The position numbers and the translations under genes are program-made. The notes beneath the pieces were generated by a model that saw only the letters and a program-made list of their open reading frames with translations, made no database searches and had not been told where the DNA came from. A stretch of 64,000 bases of DNA from Nocardia iowensis. GTDB lineage: Bacteria > Actinomycetota > Actinomycetes > Mycobacteriales > Mycobacteriaceae. Of the stretch, positions 17,023 through 25,351 are shown one piece after another. Location of the stretch: the NCBI RefSeq assembly GCF_019222765.1, contig NZ_CP078145.1, forward strand, positions 1,364,001-1,428,000, written 5' to 3'. Every line of letters begins with the position of its first letter. The first letter of the stretch is position 1.

Positions 17023-18201
17023 ATGTCGGCGACCCTTCCGCCGCTGGCGGGCAAACTCGGTGGCCTGCGCAGCTCGGCGATCCGTGACCTGTTGAAACTC
17101 ACCGCGCGGCCGGAGGTGATCGGCCTGGCCGGTGGGCTGCCGGACGCCGAGCTGATGCCGCGCGAGCGATTGGCCGTGGCGGCCGACAACGCGTTGCGCG
17201 GAACCGGATGTCTGCAGTACACCGAATCGCCCGGCTGGGCACCGCTGCGCGCGGTGCTGGCGGACCGGGAGTCGGTGCGGCTCGGGCGTGCGGTCGACGT
17301 CGCCGAGGTGTTCGTGACGCACGGTTCGCAGCAGGCGCTGTCGCTGCTGGCCGAGGTACTGCTGGAGCCGGGCGCGCTGGTGGTGGTTGAGGATCCGGCG
17401 TATGTCGGTGCGCTGCAAGTCTTCCGGGCCGCGGGCGCGCGCATCGTCGCGGTGCCGCTGGACGGCGCGGGCATGCGCGTCGACGTGCTGAAGGATCTGC
17501 TGGCGCGCGGTGAGCGGCCCGCCCTGGTGCATACGGTGAGCAACTTCCACAATCCGGGCGGGGTGACGCAGAGCCCGGCGCGTCGCCGGGAGCTCGCCGA
17601 ACTCGCTGCCGCCCATGGGTTCTGGGTGATCGAGGACGATCCGTACGGTGAACTGTGGTTCGACCGTCCGGCCCCGGAACCGGTGGCGACATACTCGCCC
17701 AACGTAATCCGGCTCTCCAGTGCCTCGAAGATCATCTCGCCGACCCTGCGAGTGGGCTGGATGGTGGCACCCGATCCCGTCTGCCGTGCCGTGGAATTGC
17801 TGAAACAGGGTGCTGACCTGTGTGGTTCGGCGCTCACCCAGCAGATCGCGACCGAGCTGCTCGCCGACGAAACCTGGCTGACCAGCCATGTCGACTCCGT
17901 CCGCCATGCCTACGGCGAGCGCGCCAAAACCCTTGTGCACGAGCTGCGTACCCGTTTCGGCGACCGGGTGCGCTGTACCGACGCCACCGGCGGCATGTTC
18001 GTCTGGGTCGATTTCACCGACGGCACCGACACCGAACTCCTGCTACCCGGTGCGCTCGCGGCGGGAGTCGCCTACGTGCCCGGCTCGGCGTTCGCCGTCG
18101 ACGGCGACTACCGGCACTCGATGCGCCTGTGCTTCACCACCTCCGACGCCGCAACCCTGACCGCGGCAGTGGACCGATTGGCCCGTGCTGCGGGGGAGTG
18201 A
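17023..18201 (+). CDS. PLP-dependent aminotransferase, class I/II (LysN/2-aminoadipate type)
   Basis: A 392-residue fold-type I transaminase. The PLP lysine lies in SSASKIISPTLRVGWM (Lys about residue 236). Cofactor contacts are VTHGSQQALSLLAEV, SNFHNPGGV and VIEDDPYGELWF. The substrate-carboxylate Arg lies in HSMRLCF near the end. The N-terminus (SAIRDLLKLTARPEVIGLAGG) is that of the 2-aminoadipate/aromatic aminotransferase subgroup that also forms the C-domain of MocR regulators, but no GntR domain is present here. The upstream 60 bases are AT-rich (catattctgggatatcgg, then catatatt), a likely promoter and operator. With pcd and lat 30 kb away, a role in lysine or aminoadipate metabolism is possible but unproven. 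Confidence 0.88.
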   Translation: MSATLPPLAGKLGGLRSSAIRDLLKLTARPEVIGLAGGLPDAELMPRERLAVAADNALRGTGCLQYTESPGWAPLRAVLADRESVRLGRAVDVAEVFVTHGSQQALSLLAEVLLEPGALVVVEDPAYVGALQVFRAAGARIVAVPLDGAGMRVDVLKDLLARGERPALVHTVSNFHNPGGVTQSPARRRELAELAAAHGFWVIEDDPYGELWFDRPAPEPVATYSPNVIRLSSASKIISPTLRVGWMVAPDPVCRAVELLKQGADLCGSALTQQIATELLADETWLTSHVDSVRHAYGERAKTLVHELRTRFGDRVRCTDATGGMFVWVDFTDGTDTELLLPGALAAGVAYVPGSAFAVDGDYRHSMRLCFTTSDAATLTAAVDRLARAAGE

Positions 18202-18232
18202 AGGGTCAGGTGCACCCGCGGCGACCGGCGCC

Positions 18233-18290
18233 CGCGGACTACGCATCTCCGGCACGCGGACTGCGTCCCGCCAGCCGCGGACGACGCATC
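18233..18290. repeat. Three degenerate 15-bp direct repeats
   Basis: cgcggactacgcatc (18233-18247) is followed by cgcggactgcgtcc at 18255 and cgcggacgacgcatc at 18276-18290, a period of 21-22 bases. They sit in the gap between the aminotransferase and glpK stops. No known function. They may be a small tandem array or a binding region. Confidence 0.5.
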
Positions 18291-18385
18291 AGCCGTCGTT
18301 GACACCCGGCTGCAGGTAGTTCGTGACCTGCCCACACGTACCCTCCGCCGGAGCGAGCGCAGTTCGAGGCATCCCCGGTGGCGGG

Positions 18386-19885
18386 TCAGTCGGCCCAGTT
18401 GTAGGTGCGTTCGACGGCCTTGTTCCATGCCTTCAGGTGCTCGTCGCGATCCGCGTCGGACATCGTCGGCTGCCAGGTCTTGTCGGCGGCCCAGTTCTCC
18501 CGGATCTCGTCGGTGCCGGACCAGTAGTCGACCGCGAGCCCGGCGGCGTAGGCGGCGCCGAGCGCGGTGGTCTCGTTGACCACCGGACGTACCACGGGCA
18601 CGTCGAGGATGTCGGATTGGAATTGCATGAGCAGGTCGTTGCCGACCATGCCGCCGTCCACCTTCAGGGTGGTCAGTTCCAGGTCCATCTGCTCGGATTC
18701 GGCGTCGGCGCGCATGGCCTCGACCACCTCGTAGGTCTGAAAAGCGGTGGACTCCAGCACCGCTCGCGCCAGGTGGGCCTTGTTCACATACCGGGTGAGC
18801 CCGGCGATGACGCCGCGTGCGTCCGGCCGCCAGCGCGGCGCGAACAGCCCGGAGAAGGCGGGCACGATGTAGGCGCCGCCGTTGTCCTCGACACTGCTGG
18901 CCAGCGGCTCGATCTCGTCCGCCGAGGAGATGATGCCGAGATTGTCCCGGAACCATTGCACCAGTGAGCCGGTGACCGCGATCGAACCCTCCAGGGCATA
19001 CACGGCAGGCTCGTCGCCGAGCTGATAGCAGACGGTGGTGAGCAGCCCGTGCTTGCTGACCACCGGCGTGGTGCCGGTGTTGAGCAGCATGAAATTGCCG
19101 GTGCCGTAGGTGTTCTTCGCTTCACCGGGGGACAGGCAGGCTTGGCCGAAGGTGGCGGCCTGCTGGTCGCCGAGAATGCCCGCGACCGGAATCCCCTTCA
19201 GCGGACCCGAGGTGATTTCCGCGTACACCTCGGAGGAGCTGCGGATCTCGGGCAGCATCGACTCCGGCACACCGAATTCCGCGCAGATCTCCGAATCCCA
19301 TTGCCGGGTATTCAGATCCATCAGCATGGTGCGCGAGGCATTGGTCACGTCGGTGATGTGCTCGCCGGTGAGGTTCCACAGCACCCAGCTGTCCATGGTG
19401 CCGAAGCACAGCTCGCCCGCCTCGGCGCGTTTGCGCGCACCGTCGACATTGTCCAGGATCCAGCGCAGTTTGGGCCCGGCGAAGTAGGTGGACAGCGGCA
19501 GCCCGGTGCGCTCCTGGTAGCGCGTCGGGCCGATGTCGCCACCGAGTTCGGTGGTCAGCCGGTCGGTGCGGGTGTCCTGCCACACGATGGCGTGGTGAAT
19601 CGGCTTGCCGCTGGCGCGATCCCACACCACCGTGGTCTCGCGCTGGTTGGTCACCCCGACCGCGGCGATGTCGTCGCCGCTGAGCTTTTGCTGCTTCAGC
19701 ACCTCGCCCAGCACGAATTCGGTGTTCTTCCAGATGGTTTCGGCATCGTGCTCGACCCAGCCCCGGCGTGGGAAAATCTGTTCGTGTTCGCGCTGGGCCA
19801 CGCCGACGACGCGCCCCTGCCGATCGAAGACGATGCAACGACTCGAGGTCGTGCCTTGGTCGATGGCGGCCACATAGCGACGCAT
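18386..19885 (-). CDS. glpK: Glycerol kinase
   Basis: A 499-residue FGGY-family kinase that phosphorylates glycerol to sn-glycerol 3-phosphate in the cytosol. Full-length landmarks: [10 protein letters not shown] (phosphate 1 loop), [13 protein letters not shown] (glycerol site), [45 protein letters not shown] (adenosine/phosphate 2) and [13 protein letters not shown]. It is divergent from glpD2, the next step of the pathway, with 282 bases between the starts that probably hold both promoters. No regulator gene for glycerol use is adjacent. Not part of the M. tuberculosis order at this place, as I recall it. Confidence 0.97.
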   Translation of the reverse strand: MRRYVAAIDQGTTSSRCIVFDRQGRVVGVAQREHEQIFPRRGWVEHDAETIWKNTEFVLGEVLKQQKLSGDDIAAVGVTNQRETTVVWDRASGKPIHHAIVWQDTRTDRLTTELGGDIGPTRYQERTGLPLSTYFAGPKLRWILDNVDGARKRAEAGELCFGTMDSWVLWNLTGEHITDVTNASRTMLMDLNTRQWDSEICAEFGVPESMLPEIRSSSEVYAEITSGPLKGIPVAGILGDQQAATFGQACLSPGEAKNTYGTGNFMLLNTGTTPVVSKHGLLTTVCYQLGDEPAVYALEGSIAVTGSLVQWFRDNLGIISSADEIEPLASSVEDNGGAYIVPAFSGLFAPRWRPDARGVIAGLTRYVNKAHLARAVLESTAFQTYEVVEAMRADAESEQMDLELTTLKVDGGMVGNDLLMQFQSDILDVPVVRPVVNETTALGAAYAAGLAVDYWSGTDEIRENWAADKTWQPTMSDADRDEHLKAWNKAVERTYNWAD

Positions 19886-20167
19886 TCGTGCAGGTTACTA
19901 AACGCCGCACGCGCTGTGTCCGATTGCGGCCCTCGCGGGTCCCTTCGTTATCTGCGCGGCCACGGGTGGTCGGGCATCACATCGCCGTCCGCGCGCCGGA
20001 GGATTAGTGTTGGCATTGGTTACCGACAAGTAGCGCTCGGCGACACGAGCCATGCCATGGTCGAGGAGATCCCTCTGCACTGGCATAGCCTGTAGACGAG
20101 CAGCTCGAACGAATGCCCGAGAAAGACCACAAGTCGTCGACAACCGGCGCGGTTGGAGGAGTCGAGC

Positions 20168-21934
20168 ATGACCAAGAAACCGGAGTTCCAGTTCCTCGGT
20201 CCGGAGCAGCGCAGAGCGGCCTGGGAGCGGTTCGGCAAGGACCACTTCGATGTGGTCGTCATCGGCGGCGGCGTGGTCGGCGCAGGCATCGCGCTCGACG
20301 CGGCCACCCGCGGGCTGAAGGTCGCGCTGGTCGAGGCGCGTGACCTCGCCTCCGGCACCTCGAGCCGGTCGTCGAAGATGTTCCACGGCGGCCTGCGCTA
20401 TCTGGAGCAGCTGGAGTTCGGCCTGGTGCGCGAGGCGCTGCGGGAGCGCGAGCTCGCGCTCTCCACGCTGGCCCCGCACCTGGTGAAGCCGTTGCGCTTC
20501 CTCTATCCGCTCACCCACCGAGCGTGGGAACGTCCGTATGTCGCGGCGGGGCTGGTGCTCTACGACACCATGGGCGGCGCCAAATCCGTTCCTGGACAAC
20601 GGCATCTCTCCCGGATGGGGGCGCTGCGGCTGGCTCCCGGCCTGAAACGCAGCTCGCTGATCGGCGGCGTCAGCTACTACGACACGGTCGTCGACGACGC
20701 CAGGCACACGATGACCGTGGCCCGCACGGCCGCGCACTACGGCGCGGTGATCCGCACCTCCACGCAGGTGGTCGGGTTCCTGCGCGAGTCCGACCGGGTG
20801 GTCGGCGTGCAGGTGCGCGACAGCGAGGACGGCCGAACCGCCGATATCCGAGCGCACGTGGTGATCAACGCGACCGGCGTGTGGACCGACGAGGTGCAGG
20901 CGCTGGCCCACCAGCGCGGCCGCTTCCATGTGCGGGCCTCCAAGGGCGTGCACATCGTGGTGCCGCGCGACCGCATCGTCAGCGACGCCGCGATCATCCT
21001 GCGCACCCCGACCTCGGTGCTGTTCATCATCCCGTGGGGCACCCACTGGATCGTCGGCACCACCGACACCGACTGGAACCTGGATCTGGCGCACCCCGCG
21101 GCGACCAAGGCCGATATCGACTACCTGCTCGACCGGGTCAACGAGGTGCTGGTCACCCCGCTCACCCACGACGATATCGACGGTGTGTACGCGGGATTGC
21201 GGCCGCTGCTTGCGGGCGAGAGCGACGAGACCTCCAAGCTATCCCGCGAACATGCCGTTGCCCGGGTCGCGCCGGGCCTGGTCGGCATCGCGGGCGGCAA
21301 GTACACCACCTATCGGGTGATGGCCTACGACGCGGTCGACGAAGCGGCACAGGATATTCCGGCCCGGGTCTCGCCGTCGATCACCGAAAAGGTGCCGCTG
21401 CTCGGCGCCGACGGCTACTTCGCGCTGGTGAATCAGACGGTGCAGCTGGCCGAGGAATACGGCGTGCACCCGTACCGGATCAAGCACCTGCTCGATCGAT
21501 ACGGCTCGCTGATCGACGAGGTGATGGCGCTGGCGGACGGCAAACCCGAACTGCTGCAACCCATTACCGAGGCACCGTCGTACCTGCAAGTGGAGGCCGT
21601 TTACGCGGCCGCCGCCGAAGGCGCGCTGCACCTGGACGACATCCTGGCCCGCCGCACCCGCATCTCCATCGAGTATCCCGACCGCGGTGCCGACAGCGCC
21701 CAGCAGGTGGCCGAGCTGGTCGCCCCGATCCTCGGCTGGGACGAGGCCGAAATCGAACGCGAGGTAACGACTTACCGCGCCCGCGTCGAAGCCGAGATCC
21801 GTTCCCAAACTCAGCCCGACGACGCTTCCGCCGACGCCCTTCGCATCGCCGCTCCCGAACCTCGTCCCGAGATTCTGGAGCCGGTTCCGGCGGACGGCGC
21901 AGTGAACAGTGCACTGCGACAGTCGAACCGGTAG
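20168..21934 (+). CDS. glpD2: Glycerol-3-phosphate dehydrogenase, FAD-dependent
   Basis: A 588-residue GlpD-type enzyme that oxidises glycerol 3-phosphate to dihydroxyacetone phosphate and passes electrons to quinone at the membrane face. FAD motif: VVVIGGGVVGAGIALDAATRG. The GTSSRSSKMFHGGLRYLEQ and IAGGKYTTYR segments are family signatures. The C-terminal helical domain (residues about 400-540) is present. The ATG at 20168 follows ggaggag at a good distance. It works directly after GlpK, encoded divergently, and corresponds by position to Rv3302c. The last 40 residues are Pro/Ala-rich and poorly conserved. Confidence 0.95.
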   Translation: MTKKPEFQFLGPEQRRAAWERFGKDHFDVVVIGGGVVGAGIALDAATRGLKVALVEARDLASGTSSRSSKMFHGGLRYLEQLEFGLVREALRERELALSTLAPHLVKPLRFLYPLTHRAWERPYVAAGLVLYDTMGGAKSVPGQRHLSRMGALRLAPGLKRSSLIGGVSYYDTVVDDARHTMTVARTAAHYGAVIRTSTQVVGFLRESDRVVGVQVRDSEDGRTADIRAHVVINATGVWTDEVQALAHQRGRFHVRASKGVHIVVPRDRIVSDAAIILRTPTSVLFIIPWGTHWIVGTTDTDWNLDLAHPAATKADIDYLLDRVNEVLVTPLTHDDIDGVYAGLRPLLAGESDETSKLSREHAVARVAPGLVGIAGGKYTTYRVMAYDAVDEAAQDIPARVSPSITEKVPLLGADGYFALVNQTVQLAEEYGVHPYRIKHLLDRYGSLIDEVMALADGKPELLQPITEAPSYLQVEAVYAAAAEGALHLDDILARRTRISIEYPDRGADSAQQVAELVAPILGWDEAEIEREVTTYRARVEAEIRSQTQPDDASADALRIAAPEPRPEILEPVPADGAVNSALRQSNR

Positions 21935-22009
21935 CGCCGAACCCGAATCACGCTGGTACTCAGGAAAGGCCGACCGCTGGCGGCGGCAACGCGATGGTAC
22001 CGTCGCCGG

Positions 22010-22696
22010 TCAGTGGGGTGCTTCCAGGCGGATTGCCCAGCTGACGAGTGAGCGCAGATAGCGGAGCACCATGTCGTCCGGGTAGGTGTCGGGATCGGTG
22101 AGATGGAGCCGGGCCAGTTCCTCCATCGCCGCGAGCAGGATGCGCTCGGTCGGCCCGTCCGGATCGACGGTGACGCCTGCGTAGCGGGACAGGTGCCTGG
22201 CGCCGATGGCGCGGGCGTAGGCCCGGCCGAGCTCGAGTCGGTTACGCAAATCGGGCGGCCCGCCGTCGGGTGGGCTGAGGATGATTCGCCAACTGGTCGG
22301 TGCCGCATGCAGGTACGCGAGGATGCCTCGCCCGACCTGGTCGACGTCGACGGTGTCGGACCAGTCGACGCTGCTGACCCCCGCCAGCGCGATCGCCGAC
22401 TCCCGGTCCAACAGCGCAGTCATCAGCCCGGACAGGTCGCTGAACTGCTGATATACCAGGGCGCGGGCCACCTGCGACTCGCGCGCCACCCGATCGATGG
22501 TGACCGCGCCGAAACCGTCGGCGGCCACGATGTCGCGTGCGACATCCAGCAACTGGGCCCGTCGGTCGGCGGCCGACATCCGGCGCTTCGGCGTCGGCTG
22601 GTCGGCCGGGGACTCGGTGGTCGGCGGCTCGGCTGCCAGCGGCTTGCCGGTCAGGGGGTCGGCGACGTAATCGGACGTGGCGCGATCCGTGGTCAC
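22010..22696 (-). CDS. TetR-family regulator of the adjacent flavoprotein gene
   Basis: A 228-residue protein. A Pro/Thr-rich N-terminal tail of about 37 residues precedes the HTH (RAQLLDVARDIVAADGFGAV, then TIDRVARESQVARALVYQQF). The rest is the helical ligand/dimer domain. The GTG start at 22696 overlaps the stop of the upstream flavoprotein gene (GTGA), so it is the second gene of a coupled operon. The operon is preceded by a perfect 21-bp palindrome at 24070-24090, the natural candidate for its operator and for autoregulation. The ligand is unknown. Confidence 0.88.
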   Translation of the reverse strand: MTTDRATSDYVADPLTGKPLAAEPPTTESPADQPTPKRRMSAADRRAQLLDVARDIVAADGFGAVTIDRVARESQVARALVYQQFSDLSGLMTALLDRESAIALAGVSSVDWSDTVDVDQVGRGILAYLHAAPTSWRIILSPPDGGPPDLRNRLELGRAYARAIGARHLSRYAGVTVDPDGPTERILLAAMEELARLHLTDPDTYPDDMVLRYLRSLVSWAIRLEAPH

Positions 22697-24054
22697 GGCA
22701 CCGACGGTAGCGCAAGCAGCAGGTCGACCGCCCTGGCCGCGCTCTGTACTGCGCTTTCCATGGTTGCCGACCAGTCGGTGGCGGTCCAGTCGCCCGCCAG
22801 CACCAGCGTCGGCACCGACGTCTGCTGATCGGGGCGCAACGCGTGCGTGCCGACGACCTGTGAGAACGTCGCCTTCGGCATCCGAACCACGTGGCCCTGC
22901 ACCACTGTCGCCTCCTTGGCGGCGGGATAGTAGCGGCGCAGCAGTGCCATCTGCTCGGCGACGATCTCCTCGTTGGTCTTGTGGATCTGTTCGTAGGCGC
23001 CGCTGGTGGTCAGGCAGTACAGCCAGGCCTGGTCGGTCTTGCGGCCGGTCATTCGCTGGCGGTCGAAGACCTCGTCGATCACGCCGGTGCCGCCGATCAA
23101 TGCCTCGAACTCGGCGGTGGTGCCCAGCGGGCGGTCCAGATACAGGTTGGTGCTGACGATCGGTGTGTAACCCAATTTGTCCGCGGCCGCGTAGATCTCG
23201 GCATGCTCGGGCAGGTCGTCGAGCAGGCCGTTGACGTTGGAGTTGGGGACGGCGCACACCACGGCGTCGGCGGGAACGGTGGTGCCGTCCGCCAGTGCCA
23301 CGCCGGTGACCCGGCCGTCGGCGATATTGATCCGCCGGGCCACCGCGCGATGCTGAACCTTGACCCCGTGCTCCGCGAAGACTTTCAGCGCACCGGTGAT
23401 GTACAGCGTGTCGAGGTCGGTGGTGGGATATCCGATGGTGGCCGGCCGCCGGTGCTTGATGCCGAGGCGGATACCGGTGGCCATGACATCGGCGAGCACC
23501 TTGGCCGACTCCTGCTGCACCGGCTCGGCGGCGACCCCGAGCGCCAGCCAATCCCACAGTGCCTCACGGGCTTTCGCGGGCATGCCGATGCGGTTGAACC
23601 ATTGCTCGGTGGTCAGATCGGGCAGGTCGGCGGGTTGGTGCAGGCATTGCCAGCCGAGCCGGAGGGTGGCGATGGTGGCGCGCGCCCGCTCGAGCAGATT
23701 GGCGTCGGGGTGGGCACCGGCGAGCGTGCGCAGTGCGCCGAGACCCTTGGTGCTCATGGTGACGCTGCGGCCGTCCGGCCAGCGCAACGTCGCATGGTGC
23801 GGAAAAGCGACGTACTGGCGGGTGCCGATGCTGGTGAGGTACCGGAACAGGTGCTCGTAGCCGCTGGCGATCACGTGCTGGCCGTTGTCCGGGAGGTCGT
23901 CGGCCGCATCGACCTTCATGGCGTGGGTGCGGCCGCCGAGCCTGCCGCGCCGCTCCAGCAGGGTGACCTGCTTGCCTGCTTCGGCCAGCCAGACCGCGGC
24001 CGCGAGGCCCGCGAGTCCGCCGCCGATGACCACGTATTGCCGTGGATCGTTCAT
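22693..24054 (-). CDS. FAD-dependent amine oxidase / hydroxysqualene dehydroxylase-like protein
   Basis: A 453-residue flavoprotein. N-terminal FAD fold VVIGGGLAGLAAAVWLAEAG with LLERRGRLGGRTHA. The C-terminal FAD motif is LVLAGDWTATDWSATMESAVQSA (quoted in part: AGDWTATDWSATMESAV). The overall pattern (DNGQHVIASGYEHLFRYL, then QWFNRIGMPAKAREALWDWL) is that of HpnE/squalene-associated desaturases and phytoene desaturase relatives. HpnE normally sits with hpnC/hpnD, which are absent here, so the substrate may be another isoprenoid or an unrelated compound. It is coupled to the TetR gene and preceded by a likely operator that overlaps the promoter zone. Confidence 0.8.
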   Translation of the reverse strand: MNDPRQYVVIGGGLAGLAAAVWLAEAGKQVTLLERRGRLGGRTHAMKVDAADDLPDNGQHVIASGYEHLFRYLTSIGTRQYVAFPHHATLRWPDGRSVTMSTKGLGALRTLAGAHPDANLLERARATIATLRLGWQCLHQPADLPDLTTEQWFNRIGMPAKAREALWDWLALGVAAEPVQQESAKVLADVMATGIRLGIKHRRPATIGYPTTDLDTLYITGALKVFAEHGVKVQHRAVARRINIADGRVTGVALADGTTVPADAVVCAVPNSNVNGLLDDLPEHAEIYAAADKLGYTPIVSTNLYLDRPLGTTAEFEALIGGTGVIDEVFDRQRMTGRKTDQAWLYCLTTSGAYEQIHKTNEEIVAEQMALLRRYYPAAKEATVVQGHVVRMPKATFSQVVGTHALRPDQQTSVPTLVLAGDWTATDWSATMESAVQSAARAVDLLLALPSVP

Positions 24055-24069
24055 GCCACACTCCCTGAT

Positions 24070-24090
24070 TAACTTACAACTTGTAAGTTA
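24070..24090. promoter_or_regulatory. Perfect 21-bp palindrome, probable TetR operator
   Basis: taacttacaa (24070-24079) is followed by a central c (24080) and its exact complement ttgtaagtta (24081-24090). It is AT-rich in a GC-rich setting and lies 16-36 bases upstream of the flavoprotein start. This is the size and symmetry expected for a TetR dimer site. Confidence 0.88.
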
Positions 24091-24110
24091 GGTGGGGTGG
24101 GCGCGGTACG

Positions 24111-24293
24111 TCAAGGGCGAGGCGACACCGAGGTGATCGGCGGCTGTGGCTGCTGCGGTGTGCCCGCGTCCGAGTTCGGGTGCAGCAGAAGGTAACTGAA
24201 GAGCACGGTGGCCAGGGTGGCCAGCGCGGCGAAGAAGAGGCGGCTGGCAATCGCGAGGAGCAATCGTCTGCCCGATCTCGATACCGTCGTCAT
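24111..24293 (-). CDS. Small single-pass membrane protein
   Basis: A 60-residue protein. A basic N-terminus (MTTVSRSGRR) is followed by a long hydrophobic helix (about 11-37, LLLAIASRLFFAALATLATV and on) and a Pro/Ser-rich tail (HPNSDAGTPQQPQPP). The ATG at 24293 follows aggag at 7 bases. A longer frame upstream is only the antisense of nei. It lies just before the TetR-operator on the same strand, so it may be a separate short transcript. No function recognised. Confidence 0.6.
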   Translation of the reverse strand: MTTVSRSGRRLLLAIASRLFFAALATLATVLFSYLLLHPNSDAGTPQQPQPPITSVSPRP

Positions 24294-24484
24294 GGCCTGC
24301 TCCTGTGCTGTGTCGTGACTGCCACGGATATAGTCGTGCCGAGCGCGCCGATCATTAGCAACTGAGTGGCAAATTACAGTGATGGTTGGTCGATAGCCCG
24401 GGGCCACGCCGAGCGATTGGTTCGGTTGCACAGGTGATTCGATGCCGCGAACCGGTGGGCTGGGTGTTGCGGCAGATTTTTCGA

Positions 24485-25279
24485 TCAGCCTTCGTCCGCG
24501 CGCCGCGGGTCGGGCTGGCAGCGGGGGCAGAAGTAGATGCCGCGCTCGCGGTAGGCGATCCGGTCCGAGGCGGGCGCGGGCTCGCCGAGCAGCTGCGACG
24601 CAATGGGCGTGCCGCATCGCTGGCAGGAGCGGCGGGTGCGGCCGTAGACCAGCTCACGCCGCGGTGGCGCCTGCACGGCCTGGGTCAGCACCCGGTGCGC
24701 CTCGTTCACCAGCGCGAGCAGGTCTGGCACGTCGCCGACCGGGGTGGCCGGGTGGACCCGGCGCAGAAAGCAGATCTCGCTTCGATAGACATTGCCGATA
24801 CCGGCCAGGTTCCGCTGATCCAGCAACGCGACGCCGATCGGCTGCTCCGGATATCGTTCCAGCCGCCGCACCGCCTCGGTCACATCCCAATTCGGGCCGA
24901 GCAGGTCCGGGCCGAGGTGGTCGATGACGGTGTGCTCGTCGCCGATCCGCAGCACCTCGACCTTGCCGAGCGAAAACCCTACGGCCTCCACCTCATCCGT
25001 GCGCAGCACCAGCCGGGCGGTGACGCGGGGTTTGGTCCAGCGCTGCCCGCAGTGGAAGACGCGCCAGGTACCTTCCATCTTGAGGTGGGTATGGATGCTC
25101 ACCGTCGGGGTTCGGATGAACAGATGCTTCCCGTAGCTGCCGACGCTGTCCACGACCTGGTCCCGCAGATCCACGGTCGCATACCGCGGCACCCGGAAGT
25201 CGCTGCCGGTCAATGTCTTACCCGCCAGCGCCGCGCGCAGCCGGGCCGCGGCGAGGTAGACGGTGTCACCCTCGGGCAT
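24485..25279 (-). CDS. nei: Endonuclease VIII-like DNA glycosylase (Nei2)
   Basis: A 264-residue Fpg/Nei-family bifunctional glycosylase that removes oxidised pyrimidines and nicks the strand. The family N-terminus PEGD must follow the initiator Met because Pro2 is the nucleophile; this fixes the start at 25279 rather than the GTG at 25351. LDQRNLAGIGNVYRSE is the void-filling/H2TH region. The C-terminal zinc finger has two CxxC knuckles (CQRCG and CPRCQ) with the conserved Arg in YRERGIYFC. It lies 72 bases downstream of lhr on the same strand, matching Rv3296-Rv3297. Confidence 0.95.
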   Translation of the reverse strand: MPEGDTVYLAAARLRAALAGKTLTGSDFRVPRYATVDLRDQVVDSVGSYGKHLFIRTPTVSIHTHLKMEGTWRVFHCGQRWTKPRVTARLVLRTDEVEAVGFSLGKVEVLRIGDEHTVIDHLGPDLLGPNWDVTEAVRRLERYPEQPIGVALLDQRNLAGIGNVYRSEICFLRRVHPATPVGDVPDLLALVNEAHRVLTQAVQAPPRRELVYGRTRRSCQRCGTPIASQLLGEPAPASDRIAYRERGIYFCPRCQPDPRRADEG

Positions 25280-25351
25280 GTCGGTGCCCTCGGTGGTCGC
25301 TGTCGCCGCCGGCGGGCCCGGCCGGTCTGTGGTTTGTCCGATCGGGGCCAC

